Source: Streptomyces sp. NBC_00690 (lineage in GTDB: Bacteria; Actinomycetota; Actinomycetes; Streptomycetales; Streptomycetaceae). Taken from it: a DNA stretch of 64,000 bases. The stretch lies in assembly GCF_036226685.1 (NCBI RefSeq), contig NZ_CP109009.1, positions 8,521,501-8,585,500 of the forward strand, in the 5' to 3' direction. The position numbers and the translations under genes were made by a program. The notes beneath the pieces were generated by a model. That model saw only the letters and a program-made list of their open reading frames with translations, was not told the origin of the DNA and ran no database searches. Positions 54,163-63,624 of the stretch are shown here, piece by piece. Positions within the stretch are counted from its first letter, which is position 1. Each line of letters begins with the position of its first letter.

Positions 54163-55461
54163 GTGACCAGCTATCGCCAGCCCGGGGTCGTCCTCACGGA
54201 CCGCCGCTTCACCGTGCCGCTCGACCACACCGATCCCGACGGCGAACAGGTGGAGCTGTTCGGACGCGAGGTGGTGGCCGGCTCACGGGCCGCCGACGCA
54301 CTGCCCTGGCTCATCTATCTGGAGGGCGGCCCCGGCTTCGGCGCCCGCCGCTTCACCGGTCGCGGCGCTTGGCTGGGGCGCGCCGTCCAGGATTACCGCG
54401 TACTCCTCCTCGACCAGCGCGGCACCGGACGCTCCACCCCGCAGAACCGCCAGACGCTCGCAGCCCGCGGCGATGCCGTGGCACAGGCCGCCCACCTCGC
54501 CCACTTCCGCGCCGACAGCATCGTGCGCGACTGCGAAGCCATCAGGCCACATCTGACCGGTGGCGCCCCCTGGAGCGTGCTCGGCCAGAGCTTCGGCGGA
54601 TTCTGCGCCACCCACTACCTGTCCAGCGCCCCCGAGGGCCTGCGCGAGGTCTTCATCACCGGAGGGCTGCCCTCCCTCGACGGCCACGCCGACGACGTCT
54701 ACCGCGCCGCCTACCCCCGTATCCAGCGGAAGGTGGAGGCCCACTACGCCCGCTATCCCCAGGACGTCCGTCGGGCGCGTCGCATCGCCGCCCATCTCGC
54801 CGAACACCGACCCGTACTGCCCAACGGCTACACCCTCACCCCGGAGGCGTTCCAGTCCCTCGGCATCCTGCTCGGCGGCGGCGACGGCAGTCACCAGCTC
54901 CACTACCTGCTGGAAGGCGCATTCGTCCGGGTCGGTGACCGGTACGAACTCTCCGACGCCTTCCAAGAAGCGGTCCTCGGCACGCTCTCTTTCGCCGGGC
55001 ACCCCCTCTATGCGGTCCTCCACGAGGCGATCTACGGCCAGGGGAAGGAGCCGACCGGATGGGCGGCCGAACGCGTGAGGGGCGAGTTCCCGCAGTTCGA
55101 CGCCGCCACCGCGCTCGCCGGTGACTCCCCACTCCTGTTCACCGGCGAGACCATCCACCCGTGGCACTTCGAGAGCGACCCGGCGCTGCGCCCCCTGCGC
55201 GAAACCGCCGAACTCCTCGCGGCCCGAACCGACTGGGACCCGCTGTACGACGCGGACCGGCTGGCCGCCAATGAAGTGCCGGTCGCCGCGGCCGTCTACC
55301 ACGACGACATGTACGTGGACACCGAGCACTCCTTGCGGACCGCCCGCACCATCCGGGGACTGCGCACCTGGGTCACCGACGAGTTCGAACACGATGGGCT
55401 GCGCGCGGGCGGTCCCAAGGTCCTGGACCGGCTGATCGCCCTGGTCAGGGACGAGCTCTAG
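54163..55461 (+). CDS. Proline iminopeptidase-like alpha/beta hydrolase
   Basis: A 432-aa alpha/beta hydrolase. GGPGFG is the oxyanion-hole loop, LLDQRGTGRSTP follows, the nucleophile is in GQSFGGFC, and DDMYVDTEHS carries the likely acid/His pair. This set fits the prolyl aminopeptidase (S33) family, which removes N-terminal proline or related residues from peptides. GTG with AGGAG six bases upstream; ATG 54142 is an alternative start. Confidence 0.87.
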   Translation: MTSYRQPGVVLTDRRFTVPLDHTDPDGEQVELFGREVVAGSRAADALPWLIYLEGGPGFGARRFTGRGAWLGRAVQDYRVLLLDQRGTGRSTPQNRQTLAARGDAVAQAAHLAHFRADSIVRDCEAIRPHLTGGAPWSVLGQSFGGFCATHYLSSAPEGLREVFITGGLPSLDGHADDVYRAAYPRIQRKVEAHYARYPQDVRRARRIAAHLAEHRPVLPNGYTLTPEAFQSLGILLGGGDGSHQLHYLLEGAFVRVGDRYELSDAFQEAVLGTLSFAGHPLYAVLHEAIYGQGKEPTGWAAERVRGEFPQFDAATALAGDSPLLFTGETIHPWHFESDPALRPLRETAELLAARTDWDPLYDADRLAANEVPVAAAVYHDDMYVDTEHSLRTARTIRGLRTWVTDEFEHDGLRAGGPKVLDRLIALVRDEL

Positions 55462-55511
55462 GAAGGCCGTGATACGGCGCCGAGCCTCGCGCGGCGCCGT
55501 ATTCTGCGCGT

Positions 55512-56270
55512 ATGACCGAGCTCGTGGACCACCCAGAGACCGACCAACTGCTCCCCATGCCGAAGGACTGGCAGCGTGCACTCGCCGTCGTGGCCCACCC
55601 CGACGACCTGGAATACGGATGCGCCGCGGCCATCGCGGTGTGGACCGACGGCGGCCGAGACGTCTCCTATCTGCTGGCCAGCCGCGGCGAGGCGGGCATC
55701 GACACCCTCGCCCCCGCCGAGTGCGCACCGCTGCGAGAACGGGAACAACGGGCGAGCGCGGCGGTCGTGGGCGTGTCGACGGTGGAGTTCCTCGACCACC
55801 GGGACGGCGTGATCGAGTACGGCACCGCCCTGCGACGGGACATCGCCGCCGCCATCCGGCGCCACCGCCCCGAGTTGGTCATCACCCTGAACCACCGGGA
55901 CACCTGGGGCGGCACGGCTTGGAACACCCCCGACCACCGTGCGGTGGGACGGGCCACGCTGGACGCCGCCGCGGACGCGGGCAACCGCTGGATCTTTCCC
56001 GAACTGATCACCGACCAGGGTCTCGAACCGTGGAACGGGGTCCGCTGGGTCGCGGTCGCCGGGTCCACCGACCCCACCCACGCGGTGGACGCCACCGACG
56101 GGTTGGAGCGCTCCGTCCAGTCCCTGCTGGAGCACCGGACCTACATCGACGTGCTCACGGACGAGGACCCCGAGGCGTACTGCCGCTCCTTCCTGGTCGG
56201 TGCTGCCGAGGCCGCGGGAACGCGCTTCGGCGGGAAGCCCGCCGTCACCTTCGAGGTGTTCGGCCGCTGA
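55512..56270 (+). CDS. PIG-L family deacetylase
   Basis: A 252-aa zinc-dependent deacetylase of the LmbE/MshB superfamily. AHPDDLEYG carries the first zinc ligands and the catalytic Asp; NHRDTWGGTAWNTPDHRAVG carries the later His. It would deacetylate an N-acetyl-sugar-type substrate. It is too far from mycothiol genes to call MshB. It lies 50 bp after the hydrolase gene and is followed by a terminator. Confidence 0.87.
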   Translation: MTELVDHPETDQLLPMPKDWQRALAVVAHPDDLEYGCAAAIAVWTDGGRDVSYLLASRGEAGIDTLAPAECAPLREREQRASAAVVGVSTVEFLDHRDGVIEYGTALRRDIAAAIRRHRPELVITLNHRDTWGGTAWNTPDHRAVGRATLDAAADAGNRWIFPELITDQGLEPWNGVRWVAVAGSTDPTHAVDATDGLERSVQSLLEHRTYIDVLTDEDPEAYCRSFLVGAAEAAGTRFGGKPAVTFEVFGR

Positions 56271-56305
56271 CCGGGGAGACTTCGGCGGCGCAGGCGGTGT
56301 CTGAC

Positions 56306-56336
56306 GGCCCCGGGGCGGGGGAGTAGCCCCGGGGCC
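56306..56336 (+). terminator. Terminator after the PIG-L gene
   Basis: GGCCCCGGGGC and GCCCCGGGGCC form perfect 11-bp arms with a nine-base loop, 36 bp after the stop. Confidence 0.8.
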
Positions 56337-56584
56337 GCGCGCTGTAGCGGCCTCGCTCGGCACGGTGTGACAGGGCTGAAGGGCATGCACGATCGGGCAG
56401 CACGTGCTGGATTCTTCATGCCCCCGAAGTCGGCGCTGTCTCGTTGCGGTGCCGATCCACGGGAGGCCCTCGACCAGCCCTTGAGCAGCCTCCGACCGGG
56501 TCCGATGTACCAGCCATACTTTTGTGTGCTGTTTAATTGCGAGCGCTTTGTAATAACAGCTGATCTTCAGTAGGGGTGGGAGTC
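56337..56584. promoter_or_regulatory. Promoter region of the peptide/nickel-type ABC operon
   Basis: No gene. The last 70 bp before the binding-protein gene are AT-rich for this genome. TGCGAGCGCTTTGT at 56538-56551 contains the AGCGCT core of LacI-family operators, with imperfect flanks. Confidence 0.45.
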
Positions 56585-58216
56585 ATGTTCGCCCGACCGA
56601 CCCGAGCGACCGGTCCAGTCAGGTCGACCCGATCGATACGCGGCCTGGCGGCCGTAGCTGCCGCCACCGCACTGACCGCCGTCGCAGCCTGCTCCAACCC
56701 GAGCAGCGGCACCGCAGGAGCCAAGGGAGCCGGAGAGTCGGCGGTCGTCGGCATTGCCTACGAACCCGAGAGCCTCAGCCCCCTCCTCGGCTTCGGCAAG
56801 GACGGCAACTCCAAGATCTTCGACGGGTTGCTCACCTTCGACGCAGAGATGAAGCTCAAGCCCGCGCTGGCCTCGGCCCTCCCCACGATCAGCGCCGACG
56901 GACTGACCTACACCTACGCCCTGCGCAAGGGTGTGAAGTTCAGCGACGGCAAGCCCTTCACCGCCAAGGACGTCGTCTTCACCTACCAAACGATCCTCGA
57001 CGCCAAGACCAACAACGCCTCCCGTTCGGAACTGGACGCGATCAAGGACGTCAAGGCGGTCGGCGACGACACCGTGGTCTTCACCCTGAAGTACCCCTAT
57101 GCGCCGTTCGCCCAGCGCACGGTGCTCCCCATCGCACCCGAGCACATAGCCGGCCGTCAGGACGTCAACACCGGCCCCTTCACCACCAAGCCGATCGGTA
57201 CCGGACCCTATGTCCTGACCAACTGGTCCAAGGGCGAGAAGATCCAGTTCAAGGCCAACCCCGGCTACTGGGGCGGCGCACCCAAGGTGAAGAAGTTCAC
57301 CATGGCGATCATCAAGGACGACGACGTCCGCGCCACCCGACTCCGTGCCGGAGACCTCGACGGAGCCATCCTGCCGCCCAACCTCGCGGCTGGCTTCAAG
57401 GGCGACAAGGCGAAGAAGACCCACGCGGCCACCACGTACGACTACCGGACCGTCACCCTCCCCACGGGCAACAAGGTCGCCGGTGACACCGCGGTCCGAC
57501 AGGCACTCGACATCGCTGTCGACCGTCAGACCATGGTCGACAAGATCCTCGAAGGTGCAGGAAAGCCCGCCTACGGCCCGGTGCCGACCGGCAGCGAGTG
57601 GTTCGCCCAGGGCACCGAACGCACCCATGACCTGACCCGTGCCAAGAAGATCCTCGACGACGCGGGTTGGAAGCCGGGCGGTGACGGCGTCCGCGTCAAG
57701 GACGGGGTACGGGCGGAGTTCCCGCTCTGGTACGTCTCCGGTGACAAGCTCCGCCAGGACCACGCCCTCGCCTACGCCTCCGACGCCAAGAAGGCGGGCA
57801 TCTCGATCAAGACCCAGGCAGGCACCTGGGAGGTGATCGAGCCGAGGATGAAGCAGGACGCCGTGCTCGCGGGCGGCGGAGCCCCCGGTGACCCCGACTT
57901 CGACCAGTACCTGCTGCTCACCTCGTCACTCGCCGGCGACGGCTTCAACAACATGGCGTGGTACGACAACCCCGTCGTCGACAAGGCTCTCCAGGACGGC
58001 CGGAAGAGCGCGGACAAGTCCGTTCGGAAGGCCGCGTACGACACGGTCCAGCGGGAACTGGTGAAGAACCCCGGCTACACCTTCCTCACCCACATCGACC
58101 ACCTCTACGTCGTCGACGACCAGTGGGAGGGGCTGACCAACCAGATCGAGCCCCATGACCACGGCCTCGCCTCCGGCCCCTGGTGGAACGTCGAGGACTG
58201 GACCCCGAAGAAGTGA
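56585..58216 (+). CDS. ABC substrate-binding lipoprotein (peptide/nickel, SBP_bac_5)
   Basis: A 543-aa family-5 binding protein with a lipoprotein signal (lipobox AVAAC, Cys near residue 36). Typical blocks are GLTYTYALRKGVKFSDGKPFTAKDVVFTY (in two adjacent strands), GTGPYVLTNW and WYDNPVVDKAL. It captures oligopeptides, nickel chelates or related solutes. GGGAG lies close to the ATG; GTG 56576 is an alternative. First gene of a five-gene importer operon. Confidence 0.9.
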   Translation: MFARPTRATGPVRSTRSIRGLAAVAAATALTAVAACSNPSSGTAGAKGAGESAVVGIAYEPESLSPLLGFGKDGNSKIFDGLLTFDAEMKLKPALASALPTISADGLTYTYALRKGVKFSDGKPFTAKDVVFTYQTILDAKTNNASRSELDAIKDVKAVGDDTVVFTLKYPYAPFAQRTVLPIAPEHIAGRQDVNTGPFTTKPIGTGPYVLTNWSKGEKIQFKANPGYWGGAPKVKKFTMAIIKDDDVRATRLRAGDLDGAILPPNLAAGFKGDKAKKTHAATTYDYRTVTLPTGNKVAGDTAVRQALDIAVDRQTMVDKILEGAGKPAYGPVPTGSEWFAQGTERTHDLTRAKKILDDAGWKPGGDGVRVKDGVRAEFPLWYVSGDKLRQDHALAYASDAKKAGISIKTQAGTWEVIEPRMKQDAVLAGGGAPGDPDFDQYLLLTSSLAGDGFNNMAWYDNPVVDKALQDGRKSADKSVRKAAYDTVQRELVKNPGYTFLTHIDHLYVVDDQWEGLTNQIEPHDHGLASGPWWNVEDWTPKK

Positions 58217-59244
58217 AGTCCGCGCTCGTCGAGCAGGAGGCGGTGCCCGCGTCGGGACGCCGCCTCCCGTGGCTGGCGATGGCTCGGATGGCCGGGCGGC
58301 GCGCGCTCTTCGCCCTGCCCATCCTGATGGCGGTGACCTTCGGCGTGTTCGCGGTCGCAGCGGCCTCCCCGTTCGACCCGGTCAAGGCGTACACCGGCAC
58401 CGCCGGACTCACCGCGAGCGAGCAGACGCTCGCCGAGATCCGGGCGAACCTCGGCGCGGACGAGCCCTTCGTCAACCGCTGGTGGAACTGGCTCATCAAC
58501 GCACTCCAAGGTGACCTCGGAGACTCCAGCGTGATGCGTCAACCCGTCGTCGACGTCATCAGCGAACGCATCGGCTGGTCCGTGCTGCTGGCCGTCACCG
58601 CCTTCGCGATCGCCATCCTCCTCGGGACCGCGCTCGGTGTCCTGGCCGGACGTCGCCCGGGAGGCTGGCTCGACCGCGGCGTCAGCTCGGCCGCCTACAC
58701 CCTCGAAGCCGCGCCCGCCTTCTGGCTCGGGCTGCTGGCCATCTGGTTCTTCGCACTCGAACTCGGCGTGCTACCGGCCGGCGGGCTCACCGACACCGCC
58801 AGCGACGTCGTCACCTTCGACCAGGTCGCCACCCATCTGGTGCTGCCGTCGGCCGTCCTCGGCGTCTCCCAGATGCCCTGGTTCTACCTCTACGTACGCC
58901 AAGGAGTCTCGGACGCGCTGGACGAGGACCCCGTCCGTGGCGCCCGCGCCCGTGGACTGAGCGAACGGACCGTGCTCCTCGGCCATGCCCTGCGTTCGGG
59001 GATGCTGCCCATGCTCACCCTCATCGGGTCCCGCGTGCCGGAGCTGATCACCGGGGCACTCCTGGTCGAGACGGTCTTCAGCTGGCCCGGTATCGCCGCG
59101 GCCACCGTCACCGCCGCCACCTCCGTGGACTTCCCCCTGTTGGCCGCACTCACCGTACTGGCGACCACCGCGGTGCTCCTCGGCAACCTCCTGTCCGATC
59201 TGCTCTACGGACTGGCCGACCCGAGAGTGGGCTTCGATGGCTGA
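58213..59244 (+). CDS. ABC permease 1 (DppB-like)
   Basis: A 343-aa permease with an N-terminal helix, a long periplasmic loop (GADEPFVNRWWNWLINALQGDLGDS) and the DppB loop DEDPVRGARARGLSERTVLLGHALRSG. GTG start overlapping the binding-protein stop by four bases. Confidence 0.88.
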   Translation: MKSALVEQEAVPASGRRLPWLAMARMAGRRALFALPILMAVTFGVFAVAAASPFDPVKAYTGTAGLTASEQTLAEIRANLGADEPFVNRWWNWLINALQGDLGDSSVMRQPVVDVISERIGWSVLLAVTAFAIAILLGTALGVLAGRRPGGWLDRGVSSAAYTLEAAPAFWLGLLAIWFFALELGVLPAGGLTDTASDVVTFDQVATHLVLPSAVLGVSQMPWFYLYVRQGVSDALDEDPVRGARARGLSERTVLLGHALRSGMLPMLTLIGSRVPELITGALLVETVFSWPGIAAATVTAATSVDFPLLAALTVLATTAVLLGNLLSDLLYGLADPRVGFDG

Positions 59245-60115
59245 CACCCTGCCCACCACTGCGTGGCGCTCACGCGGTCGCACCCGCCGCTCCACGCGTA
59301 CCGTTCGGTTCTGGTCCTCCGCGGTGATCGTCGCGCTGGTGACCCTCGCCGTACTCCTGGTGCCGCCCATCGTCCAGCTCGACGAACAAGCAGTCGATTT
59401 GTCGATGAAGCTTCAGCCGCCGTCCTGGGAACATCCCTTCGGCACCGATGACGTGGGCCGCGACCTGCTCCTCCGCTGTATCTACGGACTGCGGATCTCC
59501 CTCCTCGTGGGTCTCGTCGCCGCACTCGTCGCCACGGTCATCGGCACCCTCGTCGGCGCGGCGGCAGCAGCCTTCGGCGGTTGGACCGACCGTGTGGTGA
59601 TGCGCCTGGTCGACACGTTCGCATCCGTACCGCATCTGCTCCTCGGCATCTTCATCGTGGCGATGTTCCGCCCCGGGGTGTGGCCCGTCGTCATCTCCGT
59701 CGCCCTCACCCACTGGCTCTCCACCGCCCGGATCGTGCGCTCGGAAGTGCTCTCGCTGCGCTCCCGACCCCACATCGACGCGGCGATCTCCGGCGGCGCG
59801 TCCCGACGCCGGGTGACCGTCCGCCATCTGCTCCCCAGCGTGCTGCCCCAAGCCGGCCTCGCGGCCGTGCTGATGGTGCCCCACGCTATGTGGCACGAAT
59901 CCGCGCTCTCCTTCCTCGGGCTCGGCCTCCCCACCCACCAAGCCAGCCTCGGCAATCTGGTGCAAACCGCACGCAGTTCACTGCTGGCCGGCGACTGGTG
60001 GCCCACGCTTTTCCCCGGACTCTTCCTGATCGTTCCCACCCTCGCCATCGCCGGGCTCGCCGGCATCTGGCGGGACCGCATCAACCCACGTCGCCGATCG
60101 GAGCTGATGCTGTGA
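59237..60115 (+). CDS. ABC permease 2 (DppC-like)
   Basis: A 292-aa permease. HPFGTDDVGRDLLLRCIYGLRISLLVG is diagnostic of DppC (written here from its two adjacent helices), followed by the ABC loop around GGASRRRVTVRHLLPSVLP and LSFLGLGLP. Overlaps the previous gene by eight bases and the next by four. Confidence 0.9.
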   Translation: MADTLPTTAWRSRGRTRRSTRTVRFWSSAVIVALVTLAVLLVPPIVQLDEQAVDLSMKLQPPSWEHPFGTDDVGRDLLLRCIYGLRISLLVGLVAALVATVIGTLVGAAAAAFGGWTDRVVMRLVDTFASVPHLLLGIFIVAMFRPGVWPVVISVALTHWLSTARIVRSEVLSLRSRPHIDAAISGGASRRRVTVRHLLPSVLPQAGLAAVLMVPHAMWHESALSFLGLGLPTHQASLGNLVQTARSSLLAGDWWPTLFPGLFLIVPTLAIAGLAGIWRDRINPRRRSELML

Positions 60116-61074
60116 GCGCCGTACTGTCGGTACGTGACCTCTCCGTACGCTTCCGGATGCGCGGCGGCCGTCACATAGCCGCCGTCACCTCCGCCTCCTT
60201 CGACCTGGCACCGGGAGAGTGTCTGGTCCTCGTCGGAGAGAGCGGCTGCGGAAAGTCCGTCCTGGCGTCCGCACTGCTCGGCCTGCTGCCCGGCAACGCC
60301 CAGACCGCGGGCACCGCGACCGTCGGAGGCATCGAACTGCTGGGCGCGGACGAACGAACCCTCGCCCGCCGAGTACGCGGACGGCTCATAGGTCTCGTGC
60401 CGCAGAGCCCGGCCGCCCATCTCACCCCCGTACGGACCGTCGGCGCGCAGCTCGAAGAAACCCTGCGCGCCCTCACCGACACTCCTCGACGCGACCTGCG
60501 CTCCGCCGCCGTCGCAGCCGCCGGACGCGCCGCGTTCCCGGTGAGCCACCTCGACCGGTACCCGCACGAACTCTCCGGAGGGCTGGCGCAACGCGCCGCC
60601 ACCGCGCTCGCCCTCATCGGCGACGCGCCGCTCCTGCTCGCCGACGAACCGACGACCGGACTCGACCGGGACCTGGTGAACCGCACGGCGGACGAGCTGC
60701 GTCGACACACCGACGACGGCCGCGCCCTCCTCATGATCACGCACGACCTTGCGGCAGCCGAACGCATCGCTGACCGGATCGCCGTCATGTACGCCGGAAG
60801 GATCGTCGAACTCGCCGACGCTACGACGTTCTTCGGGGCCCCAGGACCCCGTCATCCCTATGCGCGCGGGTTGCTCGCAGCCCTCCCGGAGCGGGACTTC
60901 ACCGCGATCCCCGGAATGCCACCGGAACTCGGCGACCTCCCGGACGGCTGTGCATTCGCGGCACGCTGCGACTGTGCAACGGAACTCTGCGGAACACGCC
61001 CGGCCCTGACCGCACAGGTGGCCTGCCATCACCCCGTGATGTCGACGACGGAGCAGGAGTCGGCACATGCCTAG
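60112..61074 (+). CDS. ABC ATPase 1 (DppD/NikD-like)
   Basis: A 320-aa ATPase. Walker A GESGCGKSV, signature LSGGLAQR, Walker B LLLADEPTTGLD, H-loop MITHD. The C-terminal region contains CAFAARCDCATELC, the cysteine-rich oligopeptide-transporter motif. GTG start overlapping the permease stop. Confidence 0.9.
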   Translation: MSAVLSVRDLSVRFRMRGGRHIAAVTSASFDLAPGECLVLVGESGCGKSVLASALLGLLPGNAQTAGTATVGGIELLGADERTLARRVRGRLIGLVPQSPAAHLTPVRTVGAQLEETLRALTDTPRRDLRSAAVAAAGRAAFPVSHLDRYPHELSGGLAQRAATALALIGDAPLLLADEPTTGLDRDLVNRTADELRRHTDDGRALLMITHDLAAAERIADRIAVMYAGRIVELADATTFFGAPGPRHPYARGLLAALPERDFTAIPGMPPELGDLPDGCAFAARCDCATELCGTRPALTAQVACHHPVMSTTEQESAHA

Positions 61075-61327
61075 GCCGCTTCGCGAAAGTGGCGCTGTCC
61101 ACGTGCTGGGCGGGGGGCGATTCTGGCGTGTCGTCGGCGTGACGCCCGGCGGACATGTGCGGCGTGTTGCCGCTCCGGTCCTGTCCCCGTCGAGCGTCCC
61201 TCGGGCGCGCCGTCCCATCGGGGGAGCCGAACACGCCCTCCCCCAGGACATCGGCCGCAGGGCCGCGCACCACCCGGGCGGCCTTGTACACCTCCCGTTC
61301 GCCGGTCAGGAGCCCCGCCGTGCTTGA
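61067..61327 (+). CDS. Unrecognised 86-aa open frame between the two ATPase genes
   Basis: The ATG overlaps the end of ATPase 1 by eight bases, and the TGA overlaps the start of ATPase 2 by eight bases, so the frame exactly fills the only gap in this operon. The product is Arg/Gly-rich, without signal or family features. Third-position GC, counted roughly, is about 75%, lower than the neighbours. It may be chance or a decayed remnant. Confidence 0.3.
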   Translation: MPRPLRESGAVHVLGGGRFWRVVGVTPGGHVRRVAAPVLSPSSVPRARRPIGGAEHALPQDIGRRAAHHPGGLVHLPFAGQEPRRA

Positions 61328-61982
61328 ACTCCACGAGATCACCGCCGGGTACGACCGCCGCGCACCTGCGGTACGGGGTGCGTCCCTCACCCTCGATCAG
61401 GGCGAGTCCATCGGCTTGCTCGGCCCGAGCGGGTGCGGCAAATCGACCCTCGCGAAGGTCGCCGCGCTGCTTCACCGCCCGTACCAGGGCCACGTCCGCA
61501 TCGACGGTCAACCGGTCCACGGCTGGCGACACTCCGCGCCTCAGGCGCAGCGCACCGCGATCGGCGTCGTGTTCCAACAACCGAGGCTCTCCGCAGACCC
61601 CCGACTCGCGCTCAAGGACCTCATGGCGGAACCCCTGCGGGCCACCGGGCGACGCGCTGAGATCGTGCCGCGCATCAAGGAACTGTCCGCAGCGGTCGGA
61701 CTCACCGAGGAACTGCTCAACCGGCGCCCCCACGAGGTGAGTGACGGCCAACTGCAACGTGCCTGCCTCGCCCGCGCTCTGGTCCTGCGGCCACGATGGC
61801 TCGTGTGCGATGAGATGACCGCGATGCTGGACGCCTCGACCACGGCCGCGCTGGTCGCCGTTGTCGAGGAGTACCGCCGCGAGAGCGGCGCCGGACTTCT
61901 CGCCGTCGGCCACGACCGGGTGTTGTTGGAACGCTGGTGTGATCGAACGATCCAATGGCCCGACATCGTCGACGGCGGCTGA
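61320..61982 (+). CDS. ABC ATPase 2 (DppF/NikE-like) with altered signature
   Basis: A 220-aa ATPase. Walker A GPSGCGKST, Walker B LVCDEMTAML, H-loop GHD. The signature is VSDGQLQRACLARAL instead of LSGGQ, a variation seen in some peptide/nickel importers, in which the second ATPase site may be weak. GTG with CAGGAG seven bases upstream. Last gene of the operon; shorter than typical DppF, lacking a C-terminal extension. Confidence 0.85.
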   Translation: MLELHEITAGYDRRAPAVRGASLTLDQGESIGLLGPSGCGKSTLAKVAALLHRPYQGHVRIDGQPVHGWRHSAPQAQRTAIGVVFQQPRLSADPRLALKDLMAEPLRATGRRAEIVPRIKELSAAVGLTEELLNRRPHEVSDGQLQRACLARALVLRPRWLVCDEMTAMLDASTTAALVAVVEEYRRESGAGLLAVGHDRVLLERWCDRTIQWPDIVDGG

Positions 61983-62269
61983 ACCACTCCCGAGCAGTGG
62001 TGGATCCGGACGGTCCTGTGGGTGCCACCGGCGGTGATTGCGGTGTTCCGGAGAACAACACTCCACCAGCAGTCCCGGTCGGTCGGTCCCTCTCGCGACA
62101 GCCGCTCGTTCCACCCGCCTCGCAGGTGGACGGCGCGTGCCGTGGATTCGGGGGAACGACCTTGTTCACGGTACTGGTGTCCTACGGTGTGCTCTCGGCG
62201 GTGAAGAGGAGCAGCCGCCCCACAAAAATCCGGACGCGTCACGCCGACCGCAATCGATAGCTTCGTCCC

Positions 62270-63013
62270 ATGCATGAAAACGACGGATACTTCGGAGAGT
62301 CGATCGCCGCCACCTACGACGAGTCATACGCGAGCATATTCGATTCGGTTGCTGTAGGCCCGACGGTCGATCTATTGGCCGAACTCGCCGGCGACGGCCC
62401 GGCCCTGGAGTTCGGCATCGGCACCGGTCGGGTCGCACTTCCCCTGGCGGCCCGCGGGGTGACGGTCCACGGCATCGACCTTTCCCGGGCGATGGTCGAC
62501 AGGTTGAGTGCCAAACCGGGCGGGGACACCATCGACATCACGGTGGGGGACTTCGCGACGACGCGGGTGGCGGGCGACTTCACCCTCGCCTACCTCGTCT
62601 TCAACACGATCAACAATCTGACCACCCAGGACGCGCAGGTGGACTGCTTCCGCAACGCCGCCGCCCATCTGCGGCCGGGCGGCCGGTTCGTCGTCGAAGT
62701 GGGGGTGCCGGACCTGCGCCTCCTGCCGCCCGGACAGAGCGCCGTGCCGTTCCACATCAGCGCCACGCGGTGGGCGTTCGACACCTACGACGTCGCCACC
62801 CAGGCGATGAGTTCCAACTACGTCACCGTGGGCGAGGGAGGGCAGGCCAAGCACACGTCCATTCCGTTCCGCTATGTATGGCCGGCAGAGTTGGACCTCA
62901 TGGCCCAACTCGCCGGGCTGCGGCTGTCCGACCGATGGGAGGGATGGTCACGAGAGCCGTTCACGAACGAGAGCCGCCAACACGTTTCCGTCTGGGAGAA
63001 GCCGTCCATCTGA
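62270..63013 (+). CDS. Class I SAM-dependent methyltransferase
   Basis: A 247-aa methyltransferase. SAM motif I is ALEFGIGTGRVALPLAARG, motif II HGIDLSRAMVDRL, motif post-III near LAYLVFNTINNLTTQD and LRPGGRFVVEV. The substrate is unknown; C-terminal WSREPFTNESRQHVSVWEK resembles small-molecule methyltransferases. The 287-bp gap upstream shows no gene. A hairpin follows at 63076-63103. Confidence 0.85.
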   Translation: MHENDGYFGESIAATYDESYASIFDSVAVGPTVDLLAELAGDGPALEFGIGTGRVALPLAARGVTVHGIDLSRAMVDRLSAKPGGDTIDITVGDFATTRVAGDFTLAYLVFNTINNLTTQDAQVDCFRNAAAHLRPGGRFVVEVGVPDLRLLPPGQSAVPFHISATRWAFDTYDVATQAMSSNYVTVGEGGQAKHTSIPFRYVWPAELDLMAQLAGLRLSDRWEGWSREPFTNESRQHVSVWEKPSI

Positions 63014-63075
63014 TCGGATGAGCAGGCGCCGTCCTATACGCATTGATCTGACGGATCATCAGAAGAGTATGAGAA

Positions 63076-63103
63076 GTGGGCCACGACCGTAGCGGTGGCC
63101 CAC
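63076..63103 (+). terminator. Hairpin after the methyltransferase gene
   Basis: GTGGGCCAC/GTGGCCCAC nine-bp arms with an inner CCG/CGG pairing, 62 bp after the stop. The rest of 63014-63357 has no gene. Confidence 0.65.
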
Positions 63104-63357
63104 CTCTGCGCCGATCCGGGCTCTGCGTCATCGCCCGCACCATTCAGTTCGTCCGTCGGCTGCTTCAGGCGCCGCCTCCCCAACACCTCGCAGGGCGAAG
63201 GTCGATCGCTCTCTCGGCGCCCCGCCGTCCATCAGTCCCCCCGAGCGCGTTCGCCAACCACCCGTACGGCCGACACGCCACGGCCGCCCCAAGGCCACCT
63301 GCTACGCCAGACTGACGGCCGAATGCCGCAATTCCGGCACGGTATAGGAGGTTGGCG

Positions 63358-63552
63358 ATGGCCATTTCGATCTCGGTAGTGCTGCTCTTGGTGGTGCTCG
63401 CGGCGGTCTTTCTCCGCAGCGGCGGGCTGAAGTTCTCCCACGCCCTGGTCTGCGCGCTGCTCGGCTTCTTCCTCGCCAGCACCAGCATGGCCCCGACTAT
63501 CTACGAAGGCGTCGCGGCCACCGCCGAGGTCGTGAGCAGCCTGCACCCTTAG
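63358..63552 (+). CDS. Small two-helix membrane protein
   Basis: A 64-aa product with two hydrophobic segments (residues about 4-20 and 31-48) joined by RSGGLKFSHALV, then FLASTSMAPTI. It resembles small proteins found near spread/transfer genes of actinomycete mobile elements, but no such genes are visible here. GGAGG precedes ATG at a good distance. Confidence 0.6.
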   Translation: MAISISVVLLLVVLAAVFLRSGGLKFSHALVCALLGFFLASTSMAPTIYEGVAATAEVVSSLHP

Positions 63553-63624
63553 GTCGTGCCTTCGAAGTGGCGCCGTCCCGTGAAGTAGGCCGTACGCCCG
63601 GGCCGGCTGTCGCGCTGGGGGTCG

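Noticed and set aside
60899..61390. Minus-strand frame opposite the ABC gap
   Set aside because: Antisense to two ATPase genes at its ends, with no recognisable domain.
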